Shown: positions 8,349-17,776, counted from the stretch's first letter. The stretch is 64,000 nucleotides of DNA from Verrucomicrobiota bacterium (GCA_025360015.1 JANYCZ010000036.1:62001-126000), one strand, 5' to 3'. Notes: generated by a model not told the origin, from the letters alone. A program made the numbers and translations.

Positions 8349-11300
8349 ATGAAACGCTTCCTCCTCTGTCTCGCGCTGGCATCGTCATGCGCTTTTGTGC
8401 CTTCGTCATTCGCGGCGGAGCCGCTGCGCGTCTTTATTCGGTCTGGGCCGAAGTCGCATGGGCCCGGGGCGCATGATCATCCTTCTTTCTTGCGGGACTG
8501 GGTGCCGCTGCTGAATGAACGGGGCGCTAAGGCGACGGGGGGGGATGCTTTTCCCACCAAGGTGCAACTGGATGCCACGGATGTGCTCATCCTGCATCTG
8601 GACAGCGGGGGTGACGTCAAAATTGGGCAGGAACGGAAGGACCTGCTGGAGTATTTGCAGCGCGGGGGTGGCATCGTGACGATCCACGCGGCCTCGGTGT
8701 CCAAGGACCATGACTGGTTTAAGGGCATCATTGGGGGCTCCTGGCACCATGGGCAGACGAAATGGCGGGAGGGGCCGATGCACTTGTACTTCACCGATCA
8801 TGAGAATCCGATCACGAAAGATGTGTCGAATTTCGCAATGGATGATGAAATTTACTACGACATGGATGTGCTGCCGGAGTGCCGCATTTTGGCCGGGGCT
8901 TACACGCCGAAGCCGGCTGGGGCGCGCAATGACAAGGCGGCCAAACGAGCCGAGGAAATCACCAAGGGTGGCAAGGAGGTCAGCATCTATGACATTCAGC
9001 CGCAGGTCTGGACTTATGAGAAGGAGAGCTATCGGTCCTTTGTTTGTATTCCCGGCCACTATTATGCGAACTTCAGCCGGCCGAATTTTCGGGCGCTGCT
9101 GCTGCGGGGTATTGCCTGGGCGGGGAAGCGGGGGAACGTGGATGAGCTGTGCAAGGCTGAGGAGCTGGGGGACAATCTAAGGTATGTGGAGGGTGGACCG
9201 ACGCGACCGGAGAACTCGGCGGAGAAGCTGGAGGTGCATCCGGAGTTTGACATTTCGCTGGTGGCCAGCGAGCCGCTGATCAACAAGGTCATGAATGTGG
9301 ACTGGGATGAGAAGGGGCGGCTGTGGGTGTGTGAGACGCCGGAGTATCCGAATGGTCGTCGGGAATTGAATGTGGAGAAATGGAAGGACAGCGGATCGTG
9401 GACGAAAAAGTATGATCGTGATCCTATTGATCGCATTTCCATTTTGACGGATACGAATGGGGATGGGGTGATGGACAAGAAGCAGGTGTTTGCGGACAAG
9501 CTGGAATTGGTCACGAGCTTCTGTTTTTATAAGAATGGGGTCATTGCGTGTGCGGCGCCGGACATCTGGTTCCTTGAGGACACGGATGGTGATGACAAGG
9601 CTGACAAGCGGACGAAGCTTTACACGGGACTTGGTACTGGGGACACGCATGCGGTGATTAACAATCTGCGCTGGGGTCAAGATGGCTGGGTATATGCCAC
9701 GCATGGTTATAGTTCCGGGCATGTGACCTCGGCGGATGGGAAACAGGATTTTGGGACGGATGGCAGCGGGGTGGTGAGGTTCAAGCCGGATGGGAGTGCG
9801 TTTGAGCAGTATGCTTCGCGCGGTGGGAATACGTGGGGGCTGGACATTACGTGGGATGGACAGGTGTTTTTCACGCAGCCGACGAGCGGGAATCATTTTC
9901 TGCATGTGGTGCTGCCGGAGTATGTGCTGGCGAAGGGCAAGCTGCCTGGGGTGATGGGCACGAATGGGATGCTGCCGAAGGAGCCGACGTATCCGCTCAT
10001 GTCATGGCCGGAGCAGGCGTATGTGCAGATCGATCAGGTGGGGAGCTATACGGCTGCGGCCGGGTGCGCCATTTATGAAGGTGGCGCGTGGCCGGCGAAG
10101 TGGAACTACAGCTACTTTTGCACGGAGCCGACGCTGAACATCGTCAGTCACTTCTTTGTGGAGAAGGATGGGGTGACTTACAAGGCGCACCGTGAGGCGG
10201 GGCGTGAGAAGACGGAGTTTATTCGCAGCAAGGATTTGTGGTTCCGGCCGATTGAGAACCGTGTGGGGCCGGATGGCGCGTTGTATGTGGTCGATTTTTA
10301 CAATCAGGCGGTGATTCACAATGACACGCGTGGCCCGATTCATGGTCCGGCCAATGCGGCGGTGAGGCCTGACCGTGATCACTACTTTGGGCGCATCTGG
10401 AAGGTGCAGCACAAGCAGGCGACGAAGGTGGAGGTGCCGGTGCTGGACAAGACCAATGTCAATCAACTCGCCGACGTCATCTCCACGAGCCCCAATTCCC
10501 ATGTGAAACAAAACGCCTTCCGCCTCCTGGCTGAGAGCAATGCGTTACGTCAGGGCGGCGACTTCATGCATAAACTGCGCGGAATGACGGGACAGCTCTT
10601 CATGGCCTATGGGGCGATGCATGGCGAGCCCGAGCCGGGCTATGAGAGTGGCAAGCGCATTTGGGAGGGCAATCCACCTGAAGTGCGTGCACGAATGGTC
10701 GAAGTCATTGCCAAGATGATTCGCTCCCCGCGGACATCCTATCTTGCTGGACTGCTTGGATGGGCACCGCAGACTTCGGAATCAGAAATACGGGCGGCAT
10801 TTTTGGACTTGTTTGCTGCTTCGCAAGACCCTTGGACTCAGTCTGCCGTAGTCGCCACCGCCAGCTACCATGCGGCTGACTTTTTGAGCGATCTGCTGAA
10901 TCGTTCGCCTGACGAAAAGCTCAACACTCTCGCTGCCGCTTTGCTTCCGGGCGTCGTGACGAGCCAGGAAAATTCCATCAAGCTCATCTCTGTCTGCGCC
11001 AGTGCCGACTCAAAATCCGATGCGCTGAAAATCATCATCCTTCAAGGCATCGCGCAGCAGTTGAATGAAGTGCCTGCTCTCACGCCGGAGTTGACGGCTT
11101 CGTTGAAGAAGTTGCTGGCGCAGCCTGCGCTTGCGGCGGCTGCTTTGCCGCTGGTGGTGAAGTGGGACAAGGCGGGGGTGCTTGCGACTGAGGTGAAGGC
11201 GCAGATCGCGAGTCTTACGGCGAAGCTGGAGGACAAGGGTGCTGCTGTTGGTGATCGCATTGGTGCTGCCAAGGCTTTGGTCGGCATTGGGGGTGAGGCG

Positions 11301-13460
11301 AGTGCATTGGTGGTGGGGGCTTTGGCGCGGGCGGATGCGCCGGTGGCGCTGCAGGCGGCGATTATTTCGGCGATGGATGAGAAGGGGAGTGTTACGGAGT
11401 TGGTGGGGAACCTGAACGGGCTGAAGCCTGAGCTGCGGACGCAGGCCTTTGATGCGATTTTGAAGAGGCCGGAGGCTGCGCTGGCGCTGCTGGGGGCGAT
11501 TCAGGAGGGGAAGATTGATCCGAAGGAAATCGGGCCGGGGAACATTGCGCGGCTGCGGACGCATCCGAACAAGGAGGTGGCGAAGCGGGCGAATGGGATG
11601 ATCGACAAGCTGAATCCGAATGCGAAGGCGAAGAACGAGCTGATCGCGCAGTTGGTGCCTGAGGTGGAGAAGCCGGGGGATGGGGTGAAGGGGAAGGCGA
11701 TGTTTACCGCTCTGTGCGCGATCTGCCACAAGCTCGGGGATGTGGGACTGCGCGATGTGGGGCCGCAACTTACGGGCATGGGGGCGCATGGTCCGGCGGA
11801 GTTGCTGGTGCATATTGTTGATCCGAACCGCGAGGTGGATCCGAGCTTCTGGGCGTGGAACATCACGACGAAGAAGGGGGAGACGCTGGCGGGTGTGATC
11901 ATCACGGAGAATCAGGCGAGCCTGACGCTGCGCAATCAAGCGGGGGATTTTGAGATCAAGAAGGATGACATCGCCACGCGGGAGAACACGCGGCGCAGTT
12001 TGATGCCGGAGGGGCTGGAGGCGCTGGGGGCGGAGACGTTGCGGGATATTCTGGCCTTCATCTGCGGCGGGGAGCAGAAGTTCCGCGTGGTGGATTTGCG
12101 TGAGGCTTATACGGCGGACTCGCGGCGTGGGTTGTTTGCCAAAGAGGATGCCACGGGGGACACTGTGCATTTCGCGAAGTTTGGTAATGTGACGGCGGAC
12201 AGCGTGCCGTGGTTCCTCATGGATCCGGCGAAATCGGCCACGGGTGACAATCTCATCGTGCTCAAGGGGGGCGGTAAAGACAATGTGGCGAGTCAGAATC
12301 CGCAGCGGGTGGAGATCGCGATGCACACGGCGGCGAAGCAGCTTCATTTGCTGAGCGGCATCGCGGGCTGGGGGTATCCGGCGATCAAAGATGATCGTGT
12401 GGCTTTGAAGGTCACGGTGAACCACAGCGAGGGTGCGCCGGAGGTGTTTGAGCTGAAGAACGGGGAGGCTTTTGCTGACTACAACCGGGAGATTGAGGTG
12501 CCGGGCAGTGCGTTTGTGGAAGGGGTGGTGAACCGGGGGCAGCTTCGTCGGATCACGCTGCCGGTGAAGAATGCGGCGCCGATCACGAAGCTTGTTTTGG
12601 AGAGTCTCGACAATGGGGTGACGGCGGTGGTGGCGGCCATCACGGCGGATATTTCGGGTGAGGGGCCGAAGCCGGTTAAAGGTGCGTCGGTTTCGCGTGA
12701 AGAGAAGAAGCCGGGCGTGGGTGCTGCTGAAGCGGGGCCCAAGGAAGGTGGCAAGGGGGATGGGCCGTTGGTGCCTGTGACGCCGGTGCAGTGGGAGGCG
12801 GGGAAGACGAAGGTGCTTGTGATTGGCGGTGGGTCATCGCACAACTTCGCGAAGTTCTTTGGCGAGACGGATGTGGCGACGCTGAAGGCTGCGGGGTTTA
12901 CGGTGCATTACACGGAAGATCGTGATCAAGCTGCGGCTGAGCTGGCGAATGCGGATGTGGCGGTGATCAGCGTGAACCGGAAATTCTTTGATACGGCGGT
13001 GTATCGCAAGGCGCTGATGGATTTCGCGGCTGCGGGCAAGGGCATCATCATGCTGCATCCTGGTACGTGGTATGGGTTTGGTGGATGGCCTGAGTTGAAT
13101 GCGCAGATCGTGGGTGGGGGTGCGCGTGGGCATGACCGGATTCATCCGTTTGAGGTGAAGGCGGTGAAGGGGGATCATCCGATCATGGCGGGGGTGCCGG
13201 CGAGCTTCACGGTTGAGGATGAGTTGTATTATGTGAATGCGGAGGCGGATAAAATTCCGGAGGGGACGGCGAAGATCACGGTGCTGGCGGAGACGAGCCC
13301 GAGTGACAAGTACAAGGCGGGGCACCCGAGTGTGTGGGTGACGGAGCATGCGAAGGCGAAGGTCGTTGGGATCGCGCTGGGGCATGATGCGCGGGTGCAT
13401 GATCTGAAGGCGTACCAGCAGATCCTGACGAATGCGGTGAAGTGGGCGAGCGGGAAATGA
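8349..13460 (+). CDS. Giant secreted ThuA / PVC-type dehydrogenase / HEAT-like / cytochrome c / ThuA fusion
   Basis: The protein has 1703 residues with a signal peptide in the first 22. The domain order I read is: ThuA-like (about 25-270); a beta-propeller of the PVC-type membrane-bound dehydrogenase family with Asp-rich DTNGDGVMDK-type loops (about 290-680); an alpha-helical HEAT-like region (about 700-1100); a c-type haem motif CAICH at about 1122-1126; a family-typical C-terminal segment; then a second ThuA-like domain (about 1488-1702). Such proteins are exported and are thought to oxidise or process sugars in PVC bacteria; the substrate is unknown. ATG 8349 is chosen because it opens the signal peptide. 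Base use changes inside the gene near 10440-11080. A G8 homopolymer occurs at 8537. Confidence 0.9.
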   Translation: MKRFLLCLALASSCAFVPSSFAAEPLRVFIRSGPKSHGPGAHDHPSFLRDWVPLLNERGAKATGGDAFPTKVQLDATDVLILHLDSGGDVKIGQERKDLLEYLQRGGGIVTIHAASVSKDHDWFKGIIGGSWHHGQTKWREGPMHLYFTDHENPITKDVSNFAMDDEIYYDMDVLPECRILAGAYTPKPAGARNDKAAKRAEEITKGGKEVSIYDIQPQVWTYEKESYRSFVCIPGHYYANFSRPNFRALLLRGIAWAGKRGNVDELCKAEELGDNLRYVEGGPTRPENSAEKLEVHPEFDISLVASEPLINKVMNVDWDEKGRLWVCETPEYPNGRRELNVEKWKDSGSWTKKYDRDPIDRISILTDTNGDGVMDKKQVFADKLELVTSFCFYKNGVIACAAPDIWFLEDTDGDDKADKRTKLYTGLGTGDTHAVINNLRWGQDGWVYATHGYSSGHVTSADGKQDFGTDGSGVVRFKPDGSAFEQYASRGGNTWGLDITWDGQVFFTQPTSGNHFLHVVLPEYVLAKGKLPGVMGTNGMLPKEPTYPLMSWPEQAYVQIDQVGSYTAAAGCAIYEGGAWPAKWNYSYFCTEPTLNIVSHFFVEKDGVTYKAHREAGREKTEFIRSKDLWFRPIENRVGPDGALYVVDFYNQAVIHNDTRGPIHGPANAAVRPDRDHYFGRIWKVQHKQATKVEVPVLDKTNVNQLADVISTSPNSHVKQNAFRLLAESNALRQGGDFMHKLRGMTGQLFMAYGAMHGEPEPGYESGKRIWEGNPPEVRARMVEVIAKMIRSPRTSYLAGLLGWAPQTSESEIRAAFLDLFAASQDPWTQSAVVATASYHAADFLSDLLNRSPDEKLNTLAAALLPGVVTSQENSIKLISVCASADSKSDALKIIILQGIAQQLNEVPALTPELTASLKKLLAQPALAAAALPLVVKWDKAGVLATEVKAQIASLTAKLEDKGAAVGDRIGAAKALVGIGGEASALVVGALARADAPVALQAAIISAMDEKGSVTELVGNLNGLKPELRTQAFDAILKRPEAALALLGAIQEGKIDPKEIGPGNIARLRTHPNKEVAKRANGMIDKLNPNAKAKNELIAQLVPEVEKPGDGVKGKAMFTALCAICHKLGDVGLRDVGPQLTGMGAHGPAELLVHIVDPNREVDPSFWAWNITTKKGETLAGVIITENQASLTLRNQAGDFEIKKDDIATRENTRRSLMPEGLEALGAETLRDILAFICGGEQKFRVVDLREAYTADSRRGLFAKEDATGDTVHFAKFGNVTADSVPWFLMDPAKSATGDNLIVLKGGGKDNVASQNPQRVEIAMHTAAKQLHLLSGIAGWGYPAIKDDRVALKVTVNHSEGAPEVFELKNGEAFADYNREIEVPGSAFVEGVVNRGQLRRITLPVKNAAPITKLVLESLDNGVTAVVAAITADISGEGPKPVKGASVSREEKKPGVGAAEAGPKEGGKGDGPLVPVTPVQWEAGKTKVLVIGGGSSHNFAKFFGETDVATLKAAGFTVHYTEDRDQAAAELANADVAVISVNRKFFDTAVYRKALMDFAAAGKGIIMLHPGTWYGFGGWPELNAQIVGGGARGHDRIHPFEVKAVKGDHPIMAGVPASFTVEDELYYVNAEADKIPEGTAKITVLAETSPSDKYKAGHPSVWVTEHAKAKVVGIALGHDARVHDLKAYQQILTNAVKWASGK

Positions 13461-13490
13461 CGGGCGAATGCGATGGGCCGAACGGCGGTT

Positions 13491-13690
13491 TGTGTCACCG
13501 CTACGCGGTTCAACCGGATTCCACAGGTATGGGCGGCGTGGTTCCGTGGGTTGGCACCCACGGCTACGGTTGTGCCAGCGCTACGCGCTTCCGAGCCGGA
13601 CGGGCCATGGCGACTTGGTGCTGAAGCTGCGCGCTTACGTGGGTTGGTATTCACGGCTACGGCGGTGCCAGCGCTATGGGCTTCCGAGCC
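13491..13690. repeat. Degenerate repeats (family C), 53-bp unit
   Basis: 13545-13597 and 13638-13690 are 53-bp near-copies sharing CGTGGGTTGG, CACGGCTACGG, TGCCAGCGCTA and GCTTCCGAGCC, offset by 93 bp. A weaker partial copy lies around 13491-13515. There is no coding potential; this fills the first part of the gap after the ThuA gene. Confidence 0.8.
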
Positions 13691-13779
13691 TATCATGCCA
13701 TCCGTCATGCGATGGCGATTTGAGAGGGGAAGCAGCGCGATTCCTGGTCGTTGGTTCGGGATGATTGGAAAGCGGTGAT

Positions 13780-13801
13780 CGACAGACAGGAGTGTCTGTC
13801 G
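13780..13801. repeat. Family-A palindrome, copy 1
   Basis: A 9-bp perfect stem CGACAGACA/TGTCTGTCG with loop GGAG is followed by TACTTCAA. A second copy is at 13973. Confidence 0.85.
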
Positions 13802-13816
13802 TACTTCAAGCAACGC

Positions 13817-13880
13817 TCAGGAGATCTTGCGGCGATGGAGGTATTGGGCGGTGGCGAGCATGAGGGCGAAGGTCGTGGGT
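13817..13880 (-). pseudogene. Remnant of the C-terminus of the HGSNAT-like acyltransferase
   Basis: In the minus strand this stretch encodes TPTTFALMLATAQYLHRRKIS and then a stop. It matches the tail of the adjacent intact protein (PTAMTFAVMLATAQWLHRRQIFLKV) nearly residue for residue. No start or upstream domain is present. It is the coding part of the duplicated 3' end described at 13777-14073. Divergence between copies shows that the duplication is not recent. Confidence 0.8.
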
Positions 13881-13881
13881 G

Positions 13882-13935
13882 TTTGCCACGCGCTCATGGA
13901 CGGGCGGGCTGTCGCCACGCCCATCCTACGATGAC
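13882..13935. repeat. Family-B palindromic element, copy 1
   Basis: About 54 bp are shared with 17723-17776. The core reads ATGGACGGGCGGGCTGTCGC followed by CACGCCCATCCTACGA. It can fold as a hairpin with GGCGG pairing TCGCC around GCTG. It lies between two copies of a duplicated gene end. Confidence 0.85.
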
Positions 13936-13972
13936 TGCTGCTGCGGTTGAGGGGTGGTATGAGAGCGCTGAT

Positions 13973-13994
13973 CGACAGACAGGAGAGTCTGTCG
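13973..13994. repeat. Family-A palindrome, copy 2
   Basis: An 8-bp stem CGACAGAC/GTCTGTCG with loop AGGAGA is followed by TACTTCAA. It lies 9 bp past the stop of the acyltransferase gene and may serve as its 3' hairpin. Confidence 0.85.
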
Positions 13995-14002
13995 TACTTC
14001 AA

Positions 14003-15097
14003 TCAGACCTTCAGGAAGATCTGACGACGATGGAGCCACTGGGCGGTGGCGAGCATGACGGCGAAGGTCATGGCGGTGGGGAGCCAGTCGTAGGGCGGGG
14101 GTGGGGTGGTGGCGAGGCGTTCGCTGATGATCTGGAAGAAGCCGAAGCCTGAGGCGAGATAGAGGGCGATGGGGTTGGCGCCGACCCAGAGGAAGGGGGA
14201 GAGGCCGCGACGCCAGTGGAGGACATCGACGATCCAGTAGAAGAGGGCGAGGAGGAGGGCGCTCCAGCCTGCGGCGACGAGGACGAAGCTGGAGGTCCAG
14301 AGTTTTTTGATGACGGGGAAGTAGGGATGCCAGGCCCAGCCGAGGGCGAGCATGAGGAGGCCGGTGGCGATGAGGACGATGACTTTGCGAAGAGGGGCTG
14401 CGGCACCTGTAAGATATTTGCCGGAGAGGAGGCCTAGCAGGGCGGTGGCGATGGCGGGCAGGGTGCTGAGCAGGCCTTCGGGGTCGTGGTTGCCGTCGTA
14501 TTTGCGGCCGGGGAGCCAGATGCTGTCGAGGTAGTTGGTGAGGTTCATGCCTTCGGCGGAGTTTCCGGGGCCGATGCCGGGGACTGGGACGAAGCGGAGG
14601 AGGAGATAGTAGCCGATGAGCAGGAGGGCTGCGGCGATGATGAGGCCGCGTGCGCGGAGCCCGAGGGAAAGGAGGCCTGCGGCGGCTGAGGCGAGACCGA
14701 TGCGCTGGAGGACGCCGAGCCAGCGGATGTGATCCCAGCCTTCCTGCACGCCGCCGGAGTAGAGGATGCCGAGTGCGAGGAGGGTGGCTGCGCGTGCGAG
14801 CAGGTGAAGTATGGCGGCGCGGCGGCCATCCCGCGCGACACGGCGGGGCAGGGCGATGGCGAGGGAGACGCCGGCGAGAAAGAGGAAGAGGGGAAAGATG
14901 AGATCGAAGAAGCGAAAGCCGGCCCAGTCCACGTGATCGAACTGCGCGGCGAGGGTGGTGGCGAGAGGGGAGGAGGGGAAGGTGCGTTTTAGGAGCTGCT
15001 CGAGCAGGGTCGCGAGGCCGAGGATCCAGCACATGTCGAAACCGCGGAGTGCGTCGAGAGAGAGCAGGCGTGCGGGGGGTGGGGAGGACTCAGGCAT
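14003..15097 (-). CDS. HGSNAT/DUF5009-like membrane acyltransferase
   Basis: The 364-residue polytopic membrane protein has about ten hydrophobic segments. N-terminal LSLDALRGFDM and FDLIFPLFLFLAGVS are the signatures of the heparan-alpha-glucosaminide N-acetyltransferase/DUF5009 (YeiB-related) family, followed by GVLQRIGL. These proteins are thought to transfer acetyl groups across the inner membrane to sugars; bacterial substrates are mostly unknown. Length is normal (about 360-390). The gene stands alone; its tail is duplicated downstream (13817-13880). GGCGG-rich codon use matches the surrounding genes. Confidence 0.85.
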   Translation of the reverse strand: MPESSPPPARLLSLDALRGFDMCWILGLATLLEQLLKRTFPSSPLATTLAAQFDHVDWAGFRFFDLIFPLFLFLAGVSLAIALPRRVARDGRRAAILHLLARAATLLALGILYSGGVQEGWDHIRWLGVLQRIGLASAAAGLLSLGLRARGLIIAAALLLIGYYLLLRFVPVPGIGPGNSAEGMNLTNYLDSIWLPGRKYDGNHDPEGLLSTLPAIATALLGLLSGKYLTGAAAPLRKVIVLIATGLLMLALGWAWHPYFPVIKKLWTSSFVLVAAGWSALLLALFYWIVDVLHWRRGLSPFLWVGANPIALYLASGFGFFQIISERLATTPPPPYDWLPTAMTFAVMLATAQWLHRRQIFLKV

Positions 15098-15546
15098 GGG
15101 ATGAGGAATATCAGGGATCGCTTCGGGTGACCGTGGTCAATTCATGGTACGGGCATCCGGTGGGTGTTTAGAGAACGCAGAAAAAATCGGAATTGAACCA
15201 ACGGAAACCACAGAATACACGGAAGCCGGATCTGATGTGACGTATGCGCGAAAGGGGGCGCTGTTTTTTGGCAAAGGAATGGTGGGCAAAGGAATGGGGA
15301 AGGGGGCAGGCTGGGGAGGTTTTTGTGTTGCGAGAGATTTGGAGGAGGCTGGATTTTTGAACCACTAATCGACCACTCATAAGGTACTAATATCAGAGGG
15401 TGGGGTGGGTTTTGGTTTGGGTGTCAGGGTTGATGGAGTGTGATGCACCGGAGAGCCGGGTTGTGCCGCAGATGAGCGGAAAAATGGGCATGAAAAAGGG
15501 CAGGTCTGGTGACCTGCCCTTGATGATTTGAGGCTGATGAAAGCGA
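15098..15546. other. 449-bp gap: short tandem repeats and a terminator, no gene seen
   Basis: Open frames here lack family similarity and codon structure. 15270-15302 holds a short tandem repeat of GGCAAAGGAATGGTG type (period about 15). 15186-15225 is a run rich in ACCACAGAATACACGG-type words of the kind scattered in many PVC genomes. The minus-strand terminator of the FKBP gene is at 15491-15524. Confidence 0.6.
15491..15524 (-). terminator. Rho-independent terminator of the FKBP gene
   Basis: An 11-bp perfect stem (AAGGGCAGGTC with GACCTGCCCTT) has a 4-nt loop and, on the minus strand, a T run. It starts 23 bp after the FKBP stop codon. Confidence 0.92.
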
Positions 15547-16425
15547 TTACTTCACGATGCCGAGGAGTTCGACTTCGAAGATGAGAGGGACGCCGGGGGC
15601 AATGCCGCCATCCGGGCTGCCGCGCTCGCCGTAGGCGAGGTCTGCGGGGATGACGAGACGCCACTTGGAGCCGACGGGCATGAGCTGAAGGGCTTCGGTC
15701 CAGCCTTTGATGACCTGCTGCAAACCGAAGGAGGCGGGCATGCCGCGCTCGACGGAGCTGTCGAAGACGGTGCCGTTGACGAGGGTGCCGTGGTAGTGAA
15801 CGCTGACGGTGTCGGTGATGGCGGGCTTGGGTCCGGTGCCGGCTTTGAGGATTTCATACTGAAGGCCGCTCTTGGTGGTGGTGACTTCTTTGCGCTTGGC
15901 GTTGGCGGCGAGAAATTTTTCACCGTCTTCTTTGGCGGCGGCCATTTGTTTCAGCGCGGCGGCTTCTTCAGCCTTCTGTTCCGGTGTCATATTGGCGGCA
16001 GCCTTGGCCTTCATGAAGACCTCGAAGGAGGACATGGCGGCATTGAGCTCTTCTTCGGTGTAGGCAGGCTTGTCAGCGCCTGGCTGGACGCTCTGGGTGA
16101 TGCCTGCGACGAGCTTGTCGATGTCAATCGGGATGCCTTCGCTGGCGAACTGCTGGCCGAGGCCGGTGCCCATGGTGTAGCTGGGGCTTTTCTTCGAGCT
16201 GAGGGCTTCCTTGACGCCTGCGGTGAAATCCTTGAGGTCAATCTTCTCCTGCTGTTTCAGGATGGAAGCACCGACATTTTTGCCGATGTAGTAGCTGACC
16301 TTGTCCATGGGGGGGGCAGCGGCGGAGGCAGGTGCATTGGCCGGCTGTGCCGGCTTGACTTCCTGGGCTTGAACGAATGGGGCAGCCGCAAGTGCGGCGC
16401 AAAGCAGGGCGGTGGTGGGTTTCAT
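15547..16425 (-). CDS. Secreted FKBP-type peptidyl-prolyl cis-trans isomerase (FkpA/Mip-like)
   Basis: The 292-residue protein has a signal peptide (MKPTTALLCAALAAAPFVQA), a helical FKBP-N dimerisation region with Lys/Glu-rich helix (about 45-185) and a C-terminal FKBP domain of about 105 residues. The FKBP core is recognisable by VHYHGTLVNGTVFDSS, the QVIKGW segment and a GGIAPGVPLIFEVELL end. It should catalyse prolyl isomerisation in periplasmic protein folding. The open frame continues upstream antisense to ilvC, but the signal peptide fixes the start at ATG 16425; an ATG at 16449 is the only close alternative. It is divergent from ilvC, 126 bp apart, and has its own terminator. Confidence 0.93.
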   Translation of the reverse strand: MKPTTALLCAALAAAPFVQAQEVKPAQPANAPASAAAPPMDKVSYYIGKNVGASILKQQEKIDLKDFTAGVKEALSSKKSPSYTMGTGLGQQFASEGIPIDIDKLVAGITQSVQPGADKPAYTEEELNAAMSSFEVFMKAKAAANMTPEQKAEEAAALKQMAAAKEDGEKFLAANAKRKEVTTTKSGLQYEILKAGTGPKPAITDTVSVHYHGTLVNGTVFDSSVERGMPASFGLQQVIKGWTEALQLMPVGSKWRLVIPADLAYGERGSPDGGIAPGVPLIFEVELLGIVK

Positions 16426-16551
16426 ATTTGGAGCGCGGAGACTACCCATTGCCCGGAGGTGGTCAATGACAGCCTTGGCGGGCCGGGAAAAAGCCGTTTG
16501 ACCCCGCCCCCCCCTTGAAGCACTGTCGCCGCCCTTCAAACCAGAACCTAT

Positions 16552-17580
16552 ATGCCCGCGAAAATCTATACTGAAAAAGACGCCAGCCTTGCACCGCTCA
16601 AAGGCAAGACCTGCGCAGTGATCGGCTTCGGCTCCCAAGGCCACGCCCACGCCCTGAACCTCAAAGAGAGCGGCGTCAATGTGATCATCGGCCTCTACCC
16701 CGGCAGCAAGAGCCGCGCGGTGGCTGAAGAAAAGGGCCTCAAGGTCTATGACACTGCGGAAGCCGTGAAGAAAGCCGACGTGATCTTCGTCGCTGTGCCA
16801 GACACGAAAATCGCCGGTGTGTTCGACAAGGACATCAAGCCATTCCTGACGAAGGGCAAGACCCTGCTGTTCAGCCATGGCTTCGCCATTCACTTCAAGA
16901 CGATCACAGTTCCAACGGACGTGAACGTGATCATGGTCGCGCCGAAGGGCCCGGGCCACATCGTGCGCCGTCAATACACGGAAGGCAAAGGCGTCCCGGC
17001 GCTGATCGCCATCTACCAGAACGCTGACAAGCAGGCGAAGAAGATCGCTCTTGCCTGGGCGCACGGCATCGGCGGCACCCGAGGCGGCGTGCTGGAAACG
17101 ACCTTCAAGGAAGAAACCGAAACCGATCTCTTCGGCGAGCAGACCGTGCTTTGCGGTGGCGCAAGCGCGCTGGTGCAGGCTGGCTTTGAAGTGCTGGTGG
17201 AAGCCGGCTACGCTCCTGAAATGGCCTACTTCGAGTGCTTGCACGAACTGAAGCTCATTGTCGATCTGATGAACGAGTCCGGCATTGCTGGCATGCGTTT
17301 CTCGATCTCCGAAACCGCCAAGTGGGGCGACGTCAAGGTCGGCCCGCAGATCATCGACAAGTCGGTGAAGAAGCGCATGAAGGAAGCCCTCAAGGACATC
17401 CAGTCCGGCAAGTTTGCCAAGGAGTGGATCCGCGAGACGAAGACGGGCTACAAGAAATTCAACAAGCTGCTCAAGGACGGCGAGAAGCACCCGATCGAGA
17501 AGACCGGTGCACGCCTCCGCAGCCTGATGCCGTGGATCAAGAAGCGCGACATCAAGGGCCAGCAGGCGAGCTACTCGTAA
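16552..17580 (+). CDS. ilvC: Ketol-acid reductoisomerase (class I)
   Basis: The 342-residue protein matches class I IlvC in length. It has the NAD(P)-binding [17 protein letters not shown] segment near 25-45, KGPGH, and the metal-binding [17 protein letters not shown] stretch. It converts acetolactate or acetohydroxybutyrate to the dihydroxy acid in branched-chain amino acid synthesis. Codon use is strongly C-ending compared with neighbours, consistent with high expression. No other ilv gene is adjacent. A terminator hairpin follows at 17636 and a near copy of it at 17831. No leader peptide or T-box was recognised in the 126-bp upstream region. Confidence 0.97.
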   Translation: MPAKIYTEKDASLAPLKGKTCAVIGFGSQGHAHALNLKESGVNVIIGLYPGSKSRAVAEEKGLKVYDTAEAVKKADVIFVAVPDTKIAGVFDKDIKPFLTKGKTLLFSHGFAIHFKTITVPTDVNVIMVAPKGPGHIVRRQYTEGKGVPALIAIYQNADKQAKKIALAWAHGIGGTRGGVLETTFKEETETDLFGEQTVLCGGASALVQAGFEVLVEAGYAPEMAYFECLHELKLIVDLMNESGIAGMRFSISETAKWGDVKVGPQIIDKSVKKRMKEALKDIQSGKFAKEWIRETKTGYKKFNKLLKDGEKHPIEKTGARLRSLMPWIKKRDIKGQQASYS

Positions 17581-17627
17581 GAGTAGGGAGCGGTCAGGGC
17601 GGCGTCGCCGTCAAGATCGTCAAAGAG

Positions 17628-17666
17628 TCAAGAAGGGCGCGGACTGGAAACGGTCCGCGCTTTTTT
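17628..17666 (+). terminator. Terminator after ilvC, copy 1 of a 39-bp direct repeat
   Basis: GCGCGGAC pairs with GTCCGCGC around TGGAAACG, followed by TTTTTT. The whole 39-bp block recurs at 17823 with two mismatches. Confidence 0.9.
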
Positions 17667-17722
17667 GTGGGTGTGTGTGCTGAGGCAAACCACCTGGCGC
17701 TGGGAGGCTGCGTGGTATGGAC

Positions 17723-17776
17723 GTTGCCATGCGTTGATGGACGGGCGAGCTGTCGCCACGCCCATCCTACGACCAC
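17723..17776. repeat. Family-B palindromic element, copy 2
   Basis: It is highly similar to 13882-13935. GATGG and CCATC form an outer stem, GGCGA and TCGCC an inner stem around GCTG. It lies between the two terminator copies at 17628 and 17823. Confidence 0.88.

Larger units (their letters stand above)
13777..14073. repeat. Direct duplication of about 100 bp at a gene 3' end
   Basis: 13777-13880 and 13970-14073 are imperfect copies, offset by 193-195 bp. Both start with a family-A hairpin and run into the coding end of the acyltransferase gene. The right copy is the real gene end (stop at 14003); the left copy is a remnant. A family-B palindrome (13882-13935) lies between them. Confidence 0.85.

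Noticed and set aside
11010-12425. Long minus-strand open frame across the ThuA-fusion gene
   Set aside because: Arg/His/Leu-rich composition and no family features; typical of the antisense of a GC-rich coding gene.
13442-13813. Several overlapping small open frames after the ThuA gene
   Set aside because: They read through the family-C and family-A repeats and share the same repeated words; judged repeat artefacts.
13780-13994. Family-A hairpins as a CRISPR array
   Set aside because: Only two copies, palindromic with a duplicated gene end between them; no spacers or cas genes.
15144-15368. 74-residue open frame in the 15.1-15.5 kb gap
   Set aside because: Its sequence comes from short tandem repeats and ACCACAGAATACACGG-type words common in PVC intergenic DNA; no family similarity.
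16426-17490. Upstream extension of the FKBP reading frame
   Set aside because: It runs antisense to ilvC; the signal peptide fixes the real start at 16425.
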